From positions 124,001-188,000 of the forward strand of contig NZ_CAMYIV010000011.1 in NCBI RefSeq assembly GCF_947258575.1: a stretch of DNA of 64,000 nt, given 5' to 3'. Each line of letters begins with the position of its first letter. Positions within the stretch are counted from its first letter, which is position 1. The stretch comes from an uncultured Alcanivorax sp. (GTDB lineage: Bacteria; Pseudomonadota; Gammaproteobacteria; Pseudomonadales; Alcanivoracaceae). The notes below the pieces were generated by a model. It saw nothing but the letters and a program-made list of their open reading frames with translations, made no database searches and had not been told where the DNA came from. The translations under genes and the position numbers were made by a program. Below, piece by piece: positions 54,832 to 63,605 of this stretch.

Positions 54832-54866
54832 CAGCGTCCGGCGACAAGCATCTGGCGTCTGATGCG
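54832..54866. repeat. Heptad array between hom and thrC (GGCGTC type)
   Basis: CAGCGTC, CGGCGAC, AAGCATC, TGGCGTC, TGATGCG in register. A GGACGCC/GGCGTCC-type inverted element precedes it (54818-54840). Same type as 23231 and 44701. Confidence 0.75.
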
Positions 54867-54941
54867 CCGACTAAAGCGACCAAATTCAAGAACAGCAGAG
54901 CCTGCCTCAATGGCTTTGCACTAGCAGCAGAGACCAACACC

Positions 54942-56024
54942 ATGCCTTTTCGTGACCGTTACACCGGCTTGATCAACCGTTACCGCGACCACCTGCCGGT
55001 GAATGATGACACGCCCATCATCAGCCTGGGTGAAGGGAATACGCCCCTGATTCGCCTGAAGAACATCCCCAAAATGCTGGGCAAGGACGTGGATATCTAC
55101 GTCAAATACGAAGGCCTGAACCCCACCGGCTCCTTCAAGGACCGGGGCATGACCATGGCGGTGACCAAGGCGGTGGAAGAGGGTAGCAATGCCATCATCT
55201 GCGCCTCCACCGGTAATACCTCTGCGGCTGCCGCGGCCTACGCGGCCCGTGCTGGCATCACCGCTTTTGTGCTGATCCCGGAAGGCAAAATTGCCATGGG
55301 CAAGCTGGCCCAGGCGATGATGTATGGTGCGGTGATCATGCAGATCCGTGGCAACTTCGATCAGGGCATGGAGCTGGTCAAGCAGGTGGCGGAAAAGGCG
55401 CCGGTGACCATCGTGAACTCTGTGAACCCCTATCGTCTGCAGGGCCAGAAGTCTGCTGCATTTGAAATTGTCGAAGAGCTGGGCCGTGCCCCGGACTTCC
55501 ACTGCTTGCCAGTGGGGAATGCGGGCAATATCTCTGCTCACTGGATGGGCTACAGCGAATACAAGAAGGCCGGTGTGGTAAACAGTGCACCGAAGATGGT
55601 GGGTTATCAGGCAGAAGGGGCTGCCCCCTTCATGCGTGGCGGACCGGTGAAAGACCCGGAAACCGTGGCCACGGCGATCCGTATCGGTAACCCGCAATCC
55701 TGGGACAAGGCCTGGGCTCTGCAGGAAGAGTCCGGCGGCTGGTTCGACGAACTGACCGACCAGGAGATTCTGGCTGCCCAGAAGTTGCTGGCCGAGAAGG
55801 AAGGTATCTTCTGTGAACCAGCCTCTGCGGCTTCCCTGGGTGGCGCCATGCGCGACATCAAGGCCGGCAAGATTCCGGAAGGTTCTACCATCGTCTGCAC
55901 CCTCACCGGTAACGGTCTGAAAGACCCGGACACCGCTATCGCCCAGTGCCAAGATAGCCGCATGGTCACCATCGATGCGGACCTGGATGCGGTGAAAGGC
56001 GCCATCCTGTCCAATATGTCCTGA
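54942..56024 (+). CDS. thrC: Threonine synthase
   Basis: 360 residues. The PLP Lys is K66 in NPTGSFKDRG; ASTGNTSAAAAAYAARAG holds the phosphate loop. It converts O-phosphohomoserine to threonine. This short form resembles the Bacillus/Pseudomonas-group type II enzyme more than the E. coli one of about 430 residues. Confidence 0.95.
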   Translation: MPFRDRYTGLINRYRDHLPVNDDTPIISLGEGNTPLIRLKNIPKMLGKDVDIYVKYEGLNPTGSFKDRGMTMAVTKAVEEGSNAIICASTGNTSAAAAAYAARAGITAFVLIPEGKIAMGKLAQAMMYGAVIMQIRGNFDQGMELVKQVAEKAPVTIVNSVNPYRLQGQKSAAFEIVEELGRAPDFHCLPVGNAGNISAHWMGYSEYKKAGVVNSAPKMVGYQAEGAAPFMRGGPVKDPETVATAIRIGNPQSWDKAWALQEESGGWFDELTDQEILAAQKLLAEKEGIFCEPASAASLGGAMRDIKAGKIPEGSTIVCTLTGNGLKDPDTAIAQCQDSRMVTIDADLDAVKGAILSNMS

Positions 56025-56042
56025 TCTGTTATACCGGTCGAC

Positions 56043-56073
56043 AAAAAACGGAGCGCATAGCGCTCCGTTTTTT
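56043..56073 (+). terminator. Terminator after thrC
   Basis: AAAAAACGGAGCGC-ATA-GCGCTCCGTTTTTTT, a near-perfect stem with T tail. Confidence 0.93.
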
Positions 56074-56134
56074 TATCTGCCTGCTGCGCTGTGGGCGCTG
56101 CGATCGCAAGGTGAATCCCATCCGCCTCTTTTTA

Positions 56135-56446
56135 TTTATTCGCTTAGTGAATAAAACGTCAACAAAGGAATTGGCCTGAAATTTTTCATTTGTTTTGGTG
56201 GCAGGAAAAAATCCCTGGCCAGAATATGTTAGGATACTTTTTCTTTTTGGGAAGAAAGGGAACCGCGACTCCGTGTCGAGATTACTGAAACCGCCTACCT
56301 TTATCGTGTCTTTTCCGGGCTGATTACTCGCCCATCTCCTGGCCCTGTGCGGCCACTCCTCTCCATGTATTGTCATTACAACATCCGCAAATACCTTTGT
56401 TTCAACACAACAGGTGTCACGCTGTGATTTGACTTTACTTGGTCAA
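56135..56446. promoter_or_regulatory. Inverted repeats in the long gap before the porin gene
   Basis: The 461-bp gap 56025-56485 has no gene that I can support. It is AT-rich and contains TTTATTC-N7-GAATAAA (56135-56155) and TTGAC-N8-GTCAA (56429-56446), the latter about 40 bp before the porin ATG. Both look like operators; the regulator is unknown. A GGGAG site precedes the porin start. Confidence 0.45.
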
Positions 56447-56485
56447 TATTTAGTCTGTAAAGAAAATCAGAGAAGGGAGCGTTAG

Positions 56486-57622
56486 ATGAATAAGCGTGCT
56501 TTTGCAAAGCGCACTGGCTATCTGAGTTGTTTGCTTGCTGCGTCCATTCCCCTAAACGCCCACGCCGGTGCCGAACTGAGTGCCGGTGTCTGGTGGGTCT
56601 ATCAATATGTCACTGATTCCGATTTTACCGGTGCATCGTCCGCCTTTGATGAGGATCTGGACAACACCACTGGTGGTAACTTTGCCGACCCGGCATTGAT
56701 CCTCTACGCCGATGATGATGGCTCCCATGGTCCCTGGCGTTTCAGTGCAGAGGGGCGTCTCGGTACTGGCGGGTTCACCGATACCTCGAACAACAATTCC
56801 GGCGATACCTTCACCATGCACAAGGCATGGATCGGTTACGAATTTGATGACGACACCCTGCTGACCGTGGGTAAAAGCCAGGTGCCATTTGGCTGGAAAA
56901 CCGTCAATTTCTGGCCCGGTGAAGGGGTGTTGGGTGGTTATGGCGATCAGATGGATGTGGGCTTCAAGCTTAGCTCTTCCTTGAATGCCTTCGACTATGA
57001 CGTGGCCTATTATCACCAGGATGACTGGGGTGAAACCAGCACCGACACCGTAGATGACAATGGTCACTGGGGCAGCGCAACGACTTACCGGAAGATCAAG
57101 ACCGGTGTCGTCAATGGCGATTGGAATTTTATGGAAGGCCATACTGTAGGGGCCTCTTATCAGAAGGGGCGTCTACAGGACCTGACGGCTGCCGTTGCCA
57201 AGGCACGGGATGATGAGGGTGATCATCAATCGGTAAATTTGCATTACACCTTCAACATGAATGACTTCACTGCCCGCTATCAGTTCATTGATGCAGAGCG
57301 GGACTTTGGCGGTATGGATGCGTTTTTGCTCGGTGGCACGGCACCCGCCGATGAAGAGGTGAAAACCCAGGTGCACATGGCTCAGCTGATCTATAACCAG
57401 AATCGCTGGAGCTATTATCTGGATGCGGGTGTGGCGAGCACTGATACCCGCGGTAACGACGCCGATGATGTGGAATTCTATGCGCCCGGCGTCAGCTACA
57501 AGTACGGACCAGGCTGGCTGTACCTGGAGTACCTGTGGTCTGATGGTGACGTGGATCGTAACGGTGATATTTACGAAGCAGACTTCCGTGCAGTCTACGC
57601 GTCGTTTGATTTTTATTTCTGA
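56486..57622 (+). CDS. Outer-membrane porin-like beta-barrel protein
   Basis: 378 residues. The signal peptide (about 1-27, ending NAHAG) is followed by alternating beta strands with short acidic turns and the end FDFYF, the aromatic last residue needed for the Bam machine. Segments such as MHKAWIGYEFDDDTLLTVGKSQVPFGWKTVNFW recall OprO/P and related channels. The barrel is rich in Asp. It lies 165 bp before a BCCT transporter, so it may admit a quaternary-amine solute; that is inference. Confidence 0.82.
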   Translation: MNKRAFAKRTGYLSCLLAASIPLNAHAGAELSAGVWWVYQYVTDSDFTGASSAFDEDLDNTTGGNFADPALILYADDDGSHGPWRFSAEGRLGTGGFTDTSNNNSGDTFTMHKAWIGYEFDDDTLLTVGKSQVPFGWKTVNFWPGEGVLGGYGDQMDVGFKLSSSLNAFDYDVAYYHQDDWGETSTDTVDDNGHWGSATTYRKIKTGVVNGDWNFMEGHTVGASYQKGRLQDLTAAVAKARDDEGDHQSVNLHYTFNMNDFTARYQFIDAERDFGGMDAFLLGGTAPADEEVKTQVHMAQLIYNQNRWSYYLDAGVASTDTRGNDADDVEFYAPGVSYKYGPGWLYLEYLWSDGDVDRNGDIYEADFRAVYASFDFYF

Positions 57623-57787
57623 TTGCCGGTAGCGGCCCTGCGGGGCCGCCTACTCGGGTTCAGATGATGAAGTGCGTTTTGAGGAGTGCATGTTTCGGGG
57701 AAGCGATCCCGACATCGTCCGGACCGACTGGCTGTAAGTTGCGGCATCCACTGCGCACCCTAAAGCAAGACGGATAACGGAGCTAAG

Positions 57788-59362
57788 ATGAGTATTGATT
57801 ACGAGACCGACTATGATGTCGGCCAGGATAATGTGCAGGTCATGGGGATGGACCTGCACAATCCGGTTTTCTTTATCAGTGCCTTACTGATTATTACTTT
57901 TGTGGTTGGCACTCTGGCATTCCCGGAAGCGGCCAACAGTATGCTCAATGGCGCCAAAGCGTGGGCTATCGAGCATTTCGACTGGTTGTTCATGGTCAGC
58001 GGCAATATTTTTGTATTGTTCTGCATCGCTCTGGCCGTGATGCCCACCGGTAAAATTCGGTTGGGCGGGCAGAAAGCCAAGCCGGAATTTTCCACTCTTT
58101 CCTGGTTCGCGATGCTGTTTGCCGCGGGCATGGGTATTGGCTTGATGTTCTGGAGTGTGGCGGAGCCGGTGGCCTACTACACCGATTGGTATGGCACGCC
58201 GCTGAGCGTGGCGCCCAATACTGAAGAAGCCAAGCATCTCGCTATGGGCGCAACCATGTACCACTGGGGGCTTCACCCATGGTCCATTTATGCGGTGGTA
58301 GCGCTTTCATTGGCCTTTTTTGCCTATAACAAGGGTATGCCGCTGACGATCCGCTCCGCCTTTTATCCTATTCTGGGTGAGCGTTGCTGGGGCTGGCCAG
58401 GTCATATCATTGATACGCTTGCCGTCGTTGCCACCATTTTTGGTCTGGCAACGTCTCTTGGCTTGGGTGCCCAACAGGCTTCCGGTGGCTTGCACTTCCT
58501 GTTCGATACGCCAAACGCAATCAATATGCAGCTTGCGGTTATCTTCGGTGTCACCTCCATTGCGGTGATCTCCGTGATGCGAGGGCTTGACGGCGGCGTC
58601 AAACTTCTCAGTAACATCAATATGACGTTGGCGCTGTTCCTGTTGTTCTTTGTGATTGTTGCTGGCCCAACCATGCTGATCATTACCGGGTTTGGTACAA
58701 CAGCAATTGATTACGTGTCCAATATCATTCCGCTGAGTAACTGGATTGGCCGTGAGGATGACACCTGGTTCCACGGTTGGACGGTGTTTTACTGGGCGTG
58801 GTGGATTTCCTGGTCTCCGTTTGTCGGCATGTTCATTGCGCGTATTTCCAAAGGCCGCACTGTACGGGAGTTCATTACCGCTGTTCTGCTCGTCCCAACC
58901 GTTATCACCATTATCTGGATGTCGACCTTTGGTGGCACCGGTCTGGATCAAGCGGTGAATGGCGTGGGCGAATTGTCCAATGGCATTGGTGATGTGTCCC
59001 TGGCATTTTTCCAGATGCTGGAGAACCTGCCGTGGTCCGGCATCATTTCCTTCTTGGCGATCACGTTGGTGCTGGTCTTCTTTGTGACCTCTTCGGATTC
59101 CGGGTCATTGGTGATTGACTCCATTACCGCTGGCGGCAAGCTGGATGCACCTGTACCCCAGCGTGTATTTTGGGCCGTGATGGAAGGTGTTATTGCCGGT
59201 GCTCTGCTTTACGGCGGGGGTAAGGAAGCGCTGAAAGCCTTGCAGTCTGGCTCTGTGGCGACAGGGTTGCCCTTTACGTTTGTGCTATTGCTGATGTGCG
59301 TCAGCCTCTACATGGGGCTCTCCGCAGAGAGTAAGCGGCTCAAGTCTCTAAAGGCCACTTGA
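57788..59362 (+). CDS. BCCT family betaine/choline/carnitine transporter
   Basis: 524 residues with twelve membrane helices. The family signature AAGMGIGLMFWSVAEP and the Trp-rich FHGWTVFYWAWWISWSPFVGMFIARISKGR (substrate cage and helix 8) are clear. The glycine motif GMGIG suggests sodium-coupled uptake, as in BetP. The C-terminal tail is short, without a long osmosensor. Expected substrates are betaine, choline or ectoine-like solutes. Confidence 0.93.
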   Translation: MSIDYETDYDVGQDNVQVMGMDLHNPVFFISALLIITFVVGTLAFPEAANSMLNGAKAWAIEHFDWLFMVSGNIFVLFCIALAVMPTGKIRLGGQKAKPEFSTLSWFAMLFAAGMGIGLMFWSVAEPVAYYTDWYGTPLSVAPNTEEAKHLAMGATMYHWGLHPWSIYAVVALSLAFFAYNKGMPLTIRSAFYPILGERCWGWPGHIIDTLAVVATIFGLATSLGLGAQQASGGLHFLFDTPNAINMQLAVIFGVTSIAVISVMRGLDGGVKLLSNINMTLALFLLFFVIVAGPTMLIITGFGTTAIDYVSNIIPLSNWIGREDDTWFHGWTVFYWAWWISWSPFVGMFIARISKGRTVREFITAVLLVPTVITIIWMSTFGGTGLDQAVNGVGELSNGIGDVSLAFFQMLENLPWSGIISFLAITLVLVFFVTSSDSGSLVIDSITAGGKLDAPVPQRVFWAVMEGVIAGALLYGGGKEALKALQSGSVATGLPFTFVLLLMCVSLYMGLSAESKRLKSLKAT

Positions 59363-59380
59363 TTGTCACAGTCAGGAAAG

Positions 59381-59411
59381 AAAAAATGCCCGCATCAGCG
59401 GGCATTTTTTT
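59381..59411 (+). terminator. Terminator after the BCCT gene
   Basis: AAAAAATGCCCGC-ATCA-GCGGGCATTTTTTT, perfect stem with T tail; the next start codon lies 11 bases on. Confidence 0.93.
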
Positions 59412-59421
59412 GGGTGATATC

Positions 59422-59643
59422 ATGACCTGGCAGGCCACGGTTACCGGTTTTACGCAGGATGAGCACCTGGATTGGGTGATGCTGCTGTCATGCGGTCATC
59501 GCCAGCATGTTCGCCATCAGCCTCCGTTCATGAACCGTCCCTGGGTTACCAGTGAGGCCGGACGGGCACGGCATCTGGGGATGGTAGTTACCTGTACCCA
59601 GTGCCAGCGGGGCATGCCGATCCCTTCAGGCAGTGATTGGTGA
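59422..59643 (+). CDS. DUF3565 small protein
   Basis: 73 residues from ATG 59422. FTQDEHLDWVMLLSCGHRQHVRHQPPF and VTCTQCQRGMP hold the Cys/His residues of DUF3565, likely a zinc site. The function is unknown. The last 18 bp overlap the end of the convergent beta-lactamase-fold gene. Confidence 0.88.
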   Translation: MTWQATVTGFTQDEHLDWVMLLSCGHRQHVRHQPPFMNRPWVTSEAGRARHLGMVVTCTQCQRGMPIPSGSDW

Positions 59644-60876
59644 GGTCCCCTCGCGTAAACGTGTGTGGCGGTTAATCGTATGCTGAAGCCCGAACAATGC
59701 GGGCAGATGGGGACCAATCAAGCCCTTGCCGGTGGTCAGCAGAGCGCCACTCAGTGCCCGTTGCGGGTCCGCCCAGCAGTAGATGCTTATGAAGCCCAAG
59801 TGCCCATAAGCCTGAGGTGCCCCCGGTCCATATAGACTCATCCCCCTATTGCCGAGCATAAAGCCGTTAGAAAAATTCAGTGGAAGAACCAGCGTGCGGT
59901 CGATACGAGGCCGATGGTAAGCAGGTTGAAGAGCACCGGCCACTGTTTCCGGCTTGAAGATTTGCTGGCCGTTGTAGTGGCCACCGTTGAGCAGCATCTG
60001 GAAGAAACGGCTGGCTTCCTCGGCGGTGGCGTAGAGATTGCCCGCCGGCACGATGATGTCCTGAAAGCGGTCATCATTGGTCACTTCCACCACCTCATCG
60101 ATGCTGCCGCCCACCGCGTAGGTCAGGAACAGGTCGACCAGTTTCATGGGAACGCCGGTAGAGACATCCCGGGCGCGCTCAGCGCCGGTCTGTCCAAAGG
60201 TGAAGTATTTCATGCCCATGGGCTGGCGGATCACCCGGTCCAGGGTGGCATTGAGATCTTCGCCGGTAACCGCTTCGACAATGGCGCCGAGGATAAAGCC
60301 GGCGGTGATGGCGTGGTAGGCCTGGGTGTTGAGGCCACTGGGTTTCGCCTCGCAAAGTAGATCAATGATCTCCTGGGGGCGGTACAGGATGTCCGGCTCC
60401 ACCTGAGCGGGCGGGCGGGGAATGCCGGCCTGATGGGTCAGCAGGTGGCGAATGGTGGTGCGTCCCTTGCCGTTCTGGCCGTACTTGGGCAGGTAGCGAG
60501 TAACCGGGTCGTCCAGGTCCAATTCGCCGGTTTCCACCAGATGATGGACTAGCATGGCGGATACCGCCTTGGAGGCGGAAAACAGGCAGACCGGGGTGTC
60601 CGGCGTCATGATTCGCTGATGCTCCGGGTCCGCATAGCCGATGCTGCGATCCAGCATAATTTCGCCGTGGCGACGCAGGCACAGACTGATGGCCGGGCTC
60701 ATGCCGCTCCGGTAGAGCTTGCGGGTGGCCCGCCAGATGGCGTCCACCTGTTCAGAGCCCATACCGGTTTTTTCCGGCGGCGCTTCCTGCCCCTGACGGA
60801 CCAGGCCGTCCAGGCTGCGGGGTATGGGAGTGCCATGTTTGCTGAGCAGGCGGTTGATGCGAGGACGTAAGGCCAT
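59626..60876 (-). CDS. Serine beta-lactamase fold hydrolase/esterase
   Basis: The ATG at 60876 gives 416 residues without a signal peptide, so it is cytoplasmic. The S100-x-x-K103 motif (LFSASKAV) and YHA (for the Tyr of YxN) are present; ILRHLLTHQAGIP-type text (TIRHLLTHQAGIP) is common to this class C/EstB family. It is more likely an esterase than a resistance enzyme. Substrate unknown. Confidence 0.87.
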   Translation of the reverse strand: MALRPRINRLLSKHGTPIPRSLDGLVRQGQEAPPEKTGMGSEQVDAIWRATRKLYRSGMSPAISLCLRRHGEIMLDRSIGYADPEHQRIMTPDTPVCLFSASKAVSAMLVHHLVETGELDLDDPVTRYLPKYGQNGKGRTTIRHLLTHQAGIPRPPAQVEPDILYRPQEIIDLLCEAKPSGLNTQAYHAITAGFILGAIVEAVTGEDLNATLDRVIRQPMGMKYFTFGQTGAERARDVSTGVPMKLVDLFLTYAVGGSIDEVVEVTNDDRFQDIIVPAGNLYATAEEASRFFQMLLNGGHYNGQQIFKPETVAGALQPAYHRPRIDRTLVLPLNFSNGFMLGNRGMSLYGPGAPQAYGHLGFISIYCWADPQRALSGALLTTGKGLIGPHLPALFGLQHTINRHTRLREGTSPITA

Positions 60877-61170
60877 AAAAGTCTCTGGTAACAAGTCGTG
60901 CCGGACCCGAAATGACGGGATAAGTATCAATATAGTGTTTATTGTGAATGGACGACATTGTCCACGCAGAAGGCTCCCCTGCAATGGTCGCCCGTGCCAT
61001 CATGATGGCGCCAAATCACAATATTTTGGCCGGACCGGCCGGTGGGGCTGCGTTACACTGTCAGCTAACCGCGTATGACAGCCGCAGGTTACAAGACTTT
61101 GTGTCCCGCGCCTTGAATGATCAAGGTGCCCCTACATTCATAATAACAGCGGCATTTTTCAGGAGGTTAC
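60877..61170. other. Intergenic stretch without a supported gene
   Basis: Between the divergent hydrolase and DUF962 genes there are about 294 bp. An open frame at 60948-61244 runs through it but has no ribosome binding site or recognisable motif. A TATAGT-like hexamer is near 60932. I see nothing firm. Confidence 0.4.
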
Positions 61171-61491
61171 GTGAATACCATCAAGCAGTCCGATTTTCAG
61201 AGTTTCGCCGAATTCTATCCGTATTACCTGCAGGAGCACGGTAACCCCACCTGCCGCCGCCTGCATGTGGTCGGGACCACGCTACTACTGCTCTTGCTGG
61301 CAACCATCATTGCCGGGGTGTTGAGTGCCTGGTGGCTGTTTGCGTTGCCGGTGGTGGGGTATGGTTTTGCCTGGGTAGGCCACTACTTTTTCGAAAAGAA
61401 CCGTCCCGCCACCTTCCAGCATCCCTGGTACAGCCTGATGGGTGACTTTGTCATGTACAAAGACATCCTCACTCGTCGTATTGATTGGTGA
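61171..61491 (+). CDS. DUF962 (Mpo1-like) membrane protein
   Basis: 106 residues from a GTG with a strong AGGAGG. FAEFYPYYLQEHGNPTCRRLHVVGT and WVGHYFFEKNRPATFQHPWYSLMGDF hold the conserved His of Mpo1-like proteins, which in yeast act as a dioxygenase on 2-hydroxy fatty acids. Two hydrophobic helices lie at about 34-75. A role in fatty acid oxidation is possible. Confidence 0.9.
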   Translation: MNTIKQSDFQSFAEFYPYYLQEHGNPTCRRLHVVGTTLLLLLLATIIAGVLSAWWLFALPVVGYGFAWVGHYFFEKNRPATFQHPWYSLMGDFVMYKDILTRRIDW

Positions 61492-61505
61492 ATAACCGCA
61501 CCACG

Positions 61506-61542
61506 CAACAGGCTTCACGCTTACCGAGCGTGAAGCCTGTTG
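61506..61542 (+). terminator. Perfect 16-bp hairpin upstream of the globin gene
   Basis: CAACAGGCTTCACGCT pairs fully with its copy across the loop TACCG. There is no T run, so strict termination is doubtful; it could be an mRNA processing or stability element between the DUF962 gene and the globin. Confidence 0.7.
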
Positions 61543-61564
61543 CCTGCCAGCACGAAGCGAAGTA

Positions 61565-61999
61565 ATGACCGCAGTTCAGTATTTTCAGCCTGGAAATCAC
61601 AGACACGATGAGAGCGAGCTTCCCGATCTGGATTGCCGGGAAAATATTGATGCCATGGTGCATGGCTTTTATCGCCGGTTACTGGATGACCCGGTAATGG
61701 CGCCGCTGTTTCTGGACGTGGCCGCTATCGATCTGGAAAAGCACCTGCCAACAATCTGTCAGTACTGGTACAAGATGCTGCTGGGTGAGAGTGACTACCG
61801 GCGCCACATGATGGCAAAGCATCGCGCACTGGATGACAAGCAGTCCCTGACCGGCGAGCACCATGAGCGCTGGCTGCAGCATTTCATGAACAATCTCGAC
61901 GGCCGTTTTGCCGGGCCCTATACGGACCGGGCGCGGCATATTGCCTTTCGGGTGATGGATAATCTGTATGCGCAGCTGAGCAAAAGGCGAGGGGAATAG
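61565..61999 (+). CDS. Truncated haemoglobin (group III type)
   Basis: 144 residues. The helices AMVHGFYRRLLDDPVMAPLFLDVA, HLPTICQYWYKMLLGES and HRALDDKQSLTGEHHERWLQHF fit group III (CtrHb) globins, with the proximal His in the KHRAL segment and a conserved Trp in the following helix. It would bind oxygen or nitric oxide. The stop is followed within one base by a heptad array. Confidence 0.85.
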   Translation: MTAVQYFQPGNHRHDESELPDLDCRENIDAMVHGFYRRLLDDPVMAPLFLDVAAIDLEKHLPTICQYWYKMLLGESDYRRHMMAKHRALDDKQSLTGEHHERWLQHFMNNLDGRFAGPYTDRARHIAFRVMDNLYAQLSKRRGE

Positions 62000-62261
62000 T
62001 TGCAAGTTTCAAGTTGAAAGTTGCAACGCGGTTGATGTGCGTTGCCAACCGGAGAGCAGGGTGGCCGCGCTTCATTACAGGTGAAATTTTTCTACGAAGC
62101 CACTGTAGGAGCGCCGCTTGAGGCGCGAATCACTGTGGCTGTTCGCGCCTCAAGCGGCGCTCCTACATTCGTTTTTCCTGAAAGCGTCTGAACGCGGCCT
62201 TCGCCCTTGTTGTTAGGGAAGGCCGTCACCGTGTTTCAACTTTGAACTTTACACTTTCAAC
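61999..62261. repeat. Compound repeat: two inverted heptad arrays bracketing a perfect REP pair
   Basis: Array one (61999-62026): GTTGCAA, GTTTCAA, GTTGAAA, GTTGCAA. Array two (62234-62261): TTTCAAC, TTTGAAC, TTTACAC, TTTCAAC, the same type in reverse. Between them the REP pair 62104-62129 and 62142-62167 has perfect 26-bp arms and a 12-bp spacer. The whole block fills the gap between convergent globin and CoA transferase genes. Confidence 0.93.
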
Positions 62262-62268
62262 TGCTCTC

Positions 62269-63477
62269 CTACCCGATCACTCCTTCCGCCTTTAACGCCG
62301 CAAACTCCTCGTCACTGAGCCCCAGCTCTTCACGCAATACCACGTCGTTATGGCTGCCCACCTCGCCACCCGGCCAGCGGGTTTCGCCAGGGGTGTCGGC
62401 GAGTCGAGGAGTGATGGCGGGCACCTTGAGGGGCTTGCCGTTGATTTCCACCTGTTGGAACAGGCCGCGGGCCTGGAAGTGGGGATCGTTGAACATGTCG
62501 GCCACGGAGTAGATGGGGCCCGACGGGACCCGGGCCTTTTCCAGCAGAGTCAGTACTTCCTCGCTGGGCAGACTGCGACACCAGCTGTCCAGGGCGGTGT
62601 CGATCTCTGCCTCGTGTTCCACCCGCCCGGCGTTACTGGCCATGGCCGGGTTGTCTGCCATATCCGGGCGGCCGGCGGTGGTCATCAGGCGTTTGAAGAT
62701 GGAATCGCCATTGCCGCCGATCACCACGAACTTGCCGTCGGCACAGCGGTAGGTATTGGTGGGGACGATGCCGGTGACAGTGGAGCCCGCCGGTTCACGG
62801 ATCACTCCGGCACCATCGAATTCCGGGATCACGCCCTCCAGCAGGTTGAAGACAGATTCATACAGGGCCACGTCCACCACCTGGCCCTTGTTGCTCTTTT
62901 GCCGCTCAAACAGGGCCAGCAGAATCCCCAGGGCCGCGTGCAGGCCGGCAATGGTGTCGCCCAGGGACAGGTTGGGGCGAACCGGGCGCTCGCCGGGGAA
63001 CCCGTTTACATAACGCAGCCCGCCAATGCCCTCACAGACCGACGCATAGCCGGGCTTGCTGGCATAGGGGCCGGTCTGGCCATAACCGGAGATGCGAGTG
63101 TAGATCAGCCCCGGGTTGTCCTCAGCGAAGCTGTCCGGGCCCAGGCCCCAGTTTTCCATGGTGCCGGGGCGGAAGTTCTCGATCACCACGTCGGCGTTGC
63201 CCATCAGCTTGCGGACCAACGCCTTGCCCTGATCGGATTTCAGATCCAGGGTCACCGACTTCTTGTTGCGCCCCAGGCTACGCCACCAGTAGGAGGTGCC
63301 ATCTTCATCCAGTTTGCGCCAACCGCGTATGGGGTCGCCGCCGGGAGGTTCCACCTTCACCACATCGGCACCGAAATAGGCCAGCAGGGTGCCGGTAAAG
63401 GGGCCAGCCAGCAGCTGGCCCAGCTCGATAACACGGACACCGTCCAGGGGAAGGCGGCGGGATGAGGTCTCGGGCAT
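62269..63477 (-). CDS. Class III CoA transferase (CaiB/BaiF family)
   Basis: The ATG at 63477 behind GGAG gives 402 residues. LDGVRVIELGQLLAGPFTGTLLAYFGADVVKVEPPGGD is the family start, and GDTIAGLHAALGIL contains the Asp that carries the CoA. These enzymes move CoA between organic acids; the substrate cannot be named from sequence (candidates are formyl, carnitine, succinyl or branched acyl groups). Confidence 0.92.
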   Translation of the reverse strand: MPETSSRRLPLDGVRVIELGQLLAGPFTGTLLAYFGADVVKVEPPGGDPIRGWRKLDEDGTSYWWRSLGRNKKSVTLDLKSDQGKALVRKLMGNADVVIENFRPGTMENWGLGPDSFAEDNPGLIYTRISGYGQTGPYASKPGYASVCEGIGGLRYVNGFPGERPVRPNLSLGDTIAGLHAALGILLALFERQKSNKGQVVDVALYESVFNLLEGVIPEFDGAGVIREPAGSTVTGIVPTNTYRCADGKFVVIGGNGDSIFKRLMTTAGRPDMADNPAMASNAGRVEHEAEIDTALDSWCRSLPSEEVLTLLEKARVPSGPIYSVADMFNDPHFQARGLFQQVEINGKPLKVPAITPRLADTPGETRWPGGEVGSHNDVVLREELGLSDEEFAALKAEGVIG

Positions 63478-63605
63478 GGGGTCTCCGTAGGTTGCGGTTA
63501 GCTGGGCCACAAGCCTAGCGGATTGGGTTGCGCAGTGGCAGTGCCTGAAATGCTCGAAACCGATTGTCTGGGGTCAGTTTCCCCGGGGGTAGGGAAAGAT
63601 CAGAG

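Noticed and set aside
59626..60876. Antibiotic-resistance beta-lactamase
   Set aside because: No signal peptide, and the motif set fits the EstB/class C-like esterase group; resistance should not be inferred.
60948..61244. Plus-strand frame upstream of the DUF962 gene
   Set aside because: No ribosome binding site or recognisable motif, and it overlaps the well-supported GTG start at 61171 in another frame.
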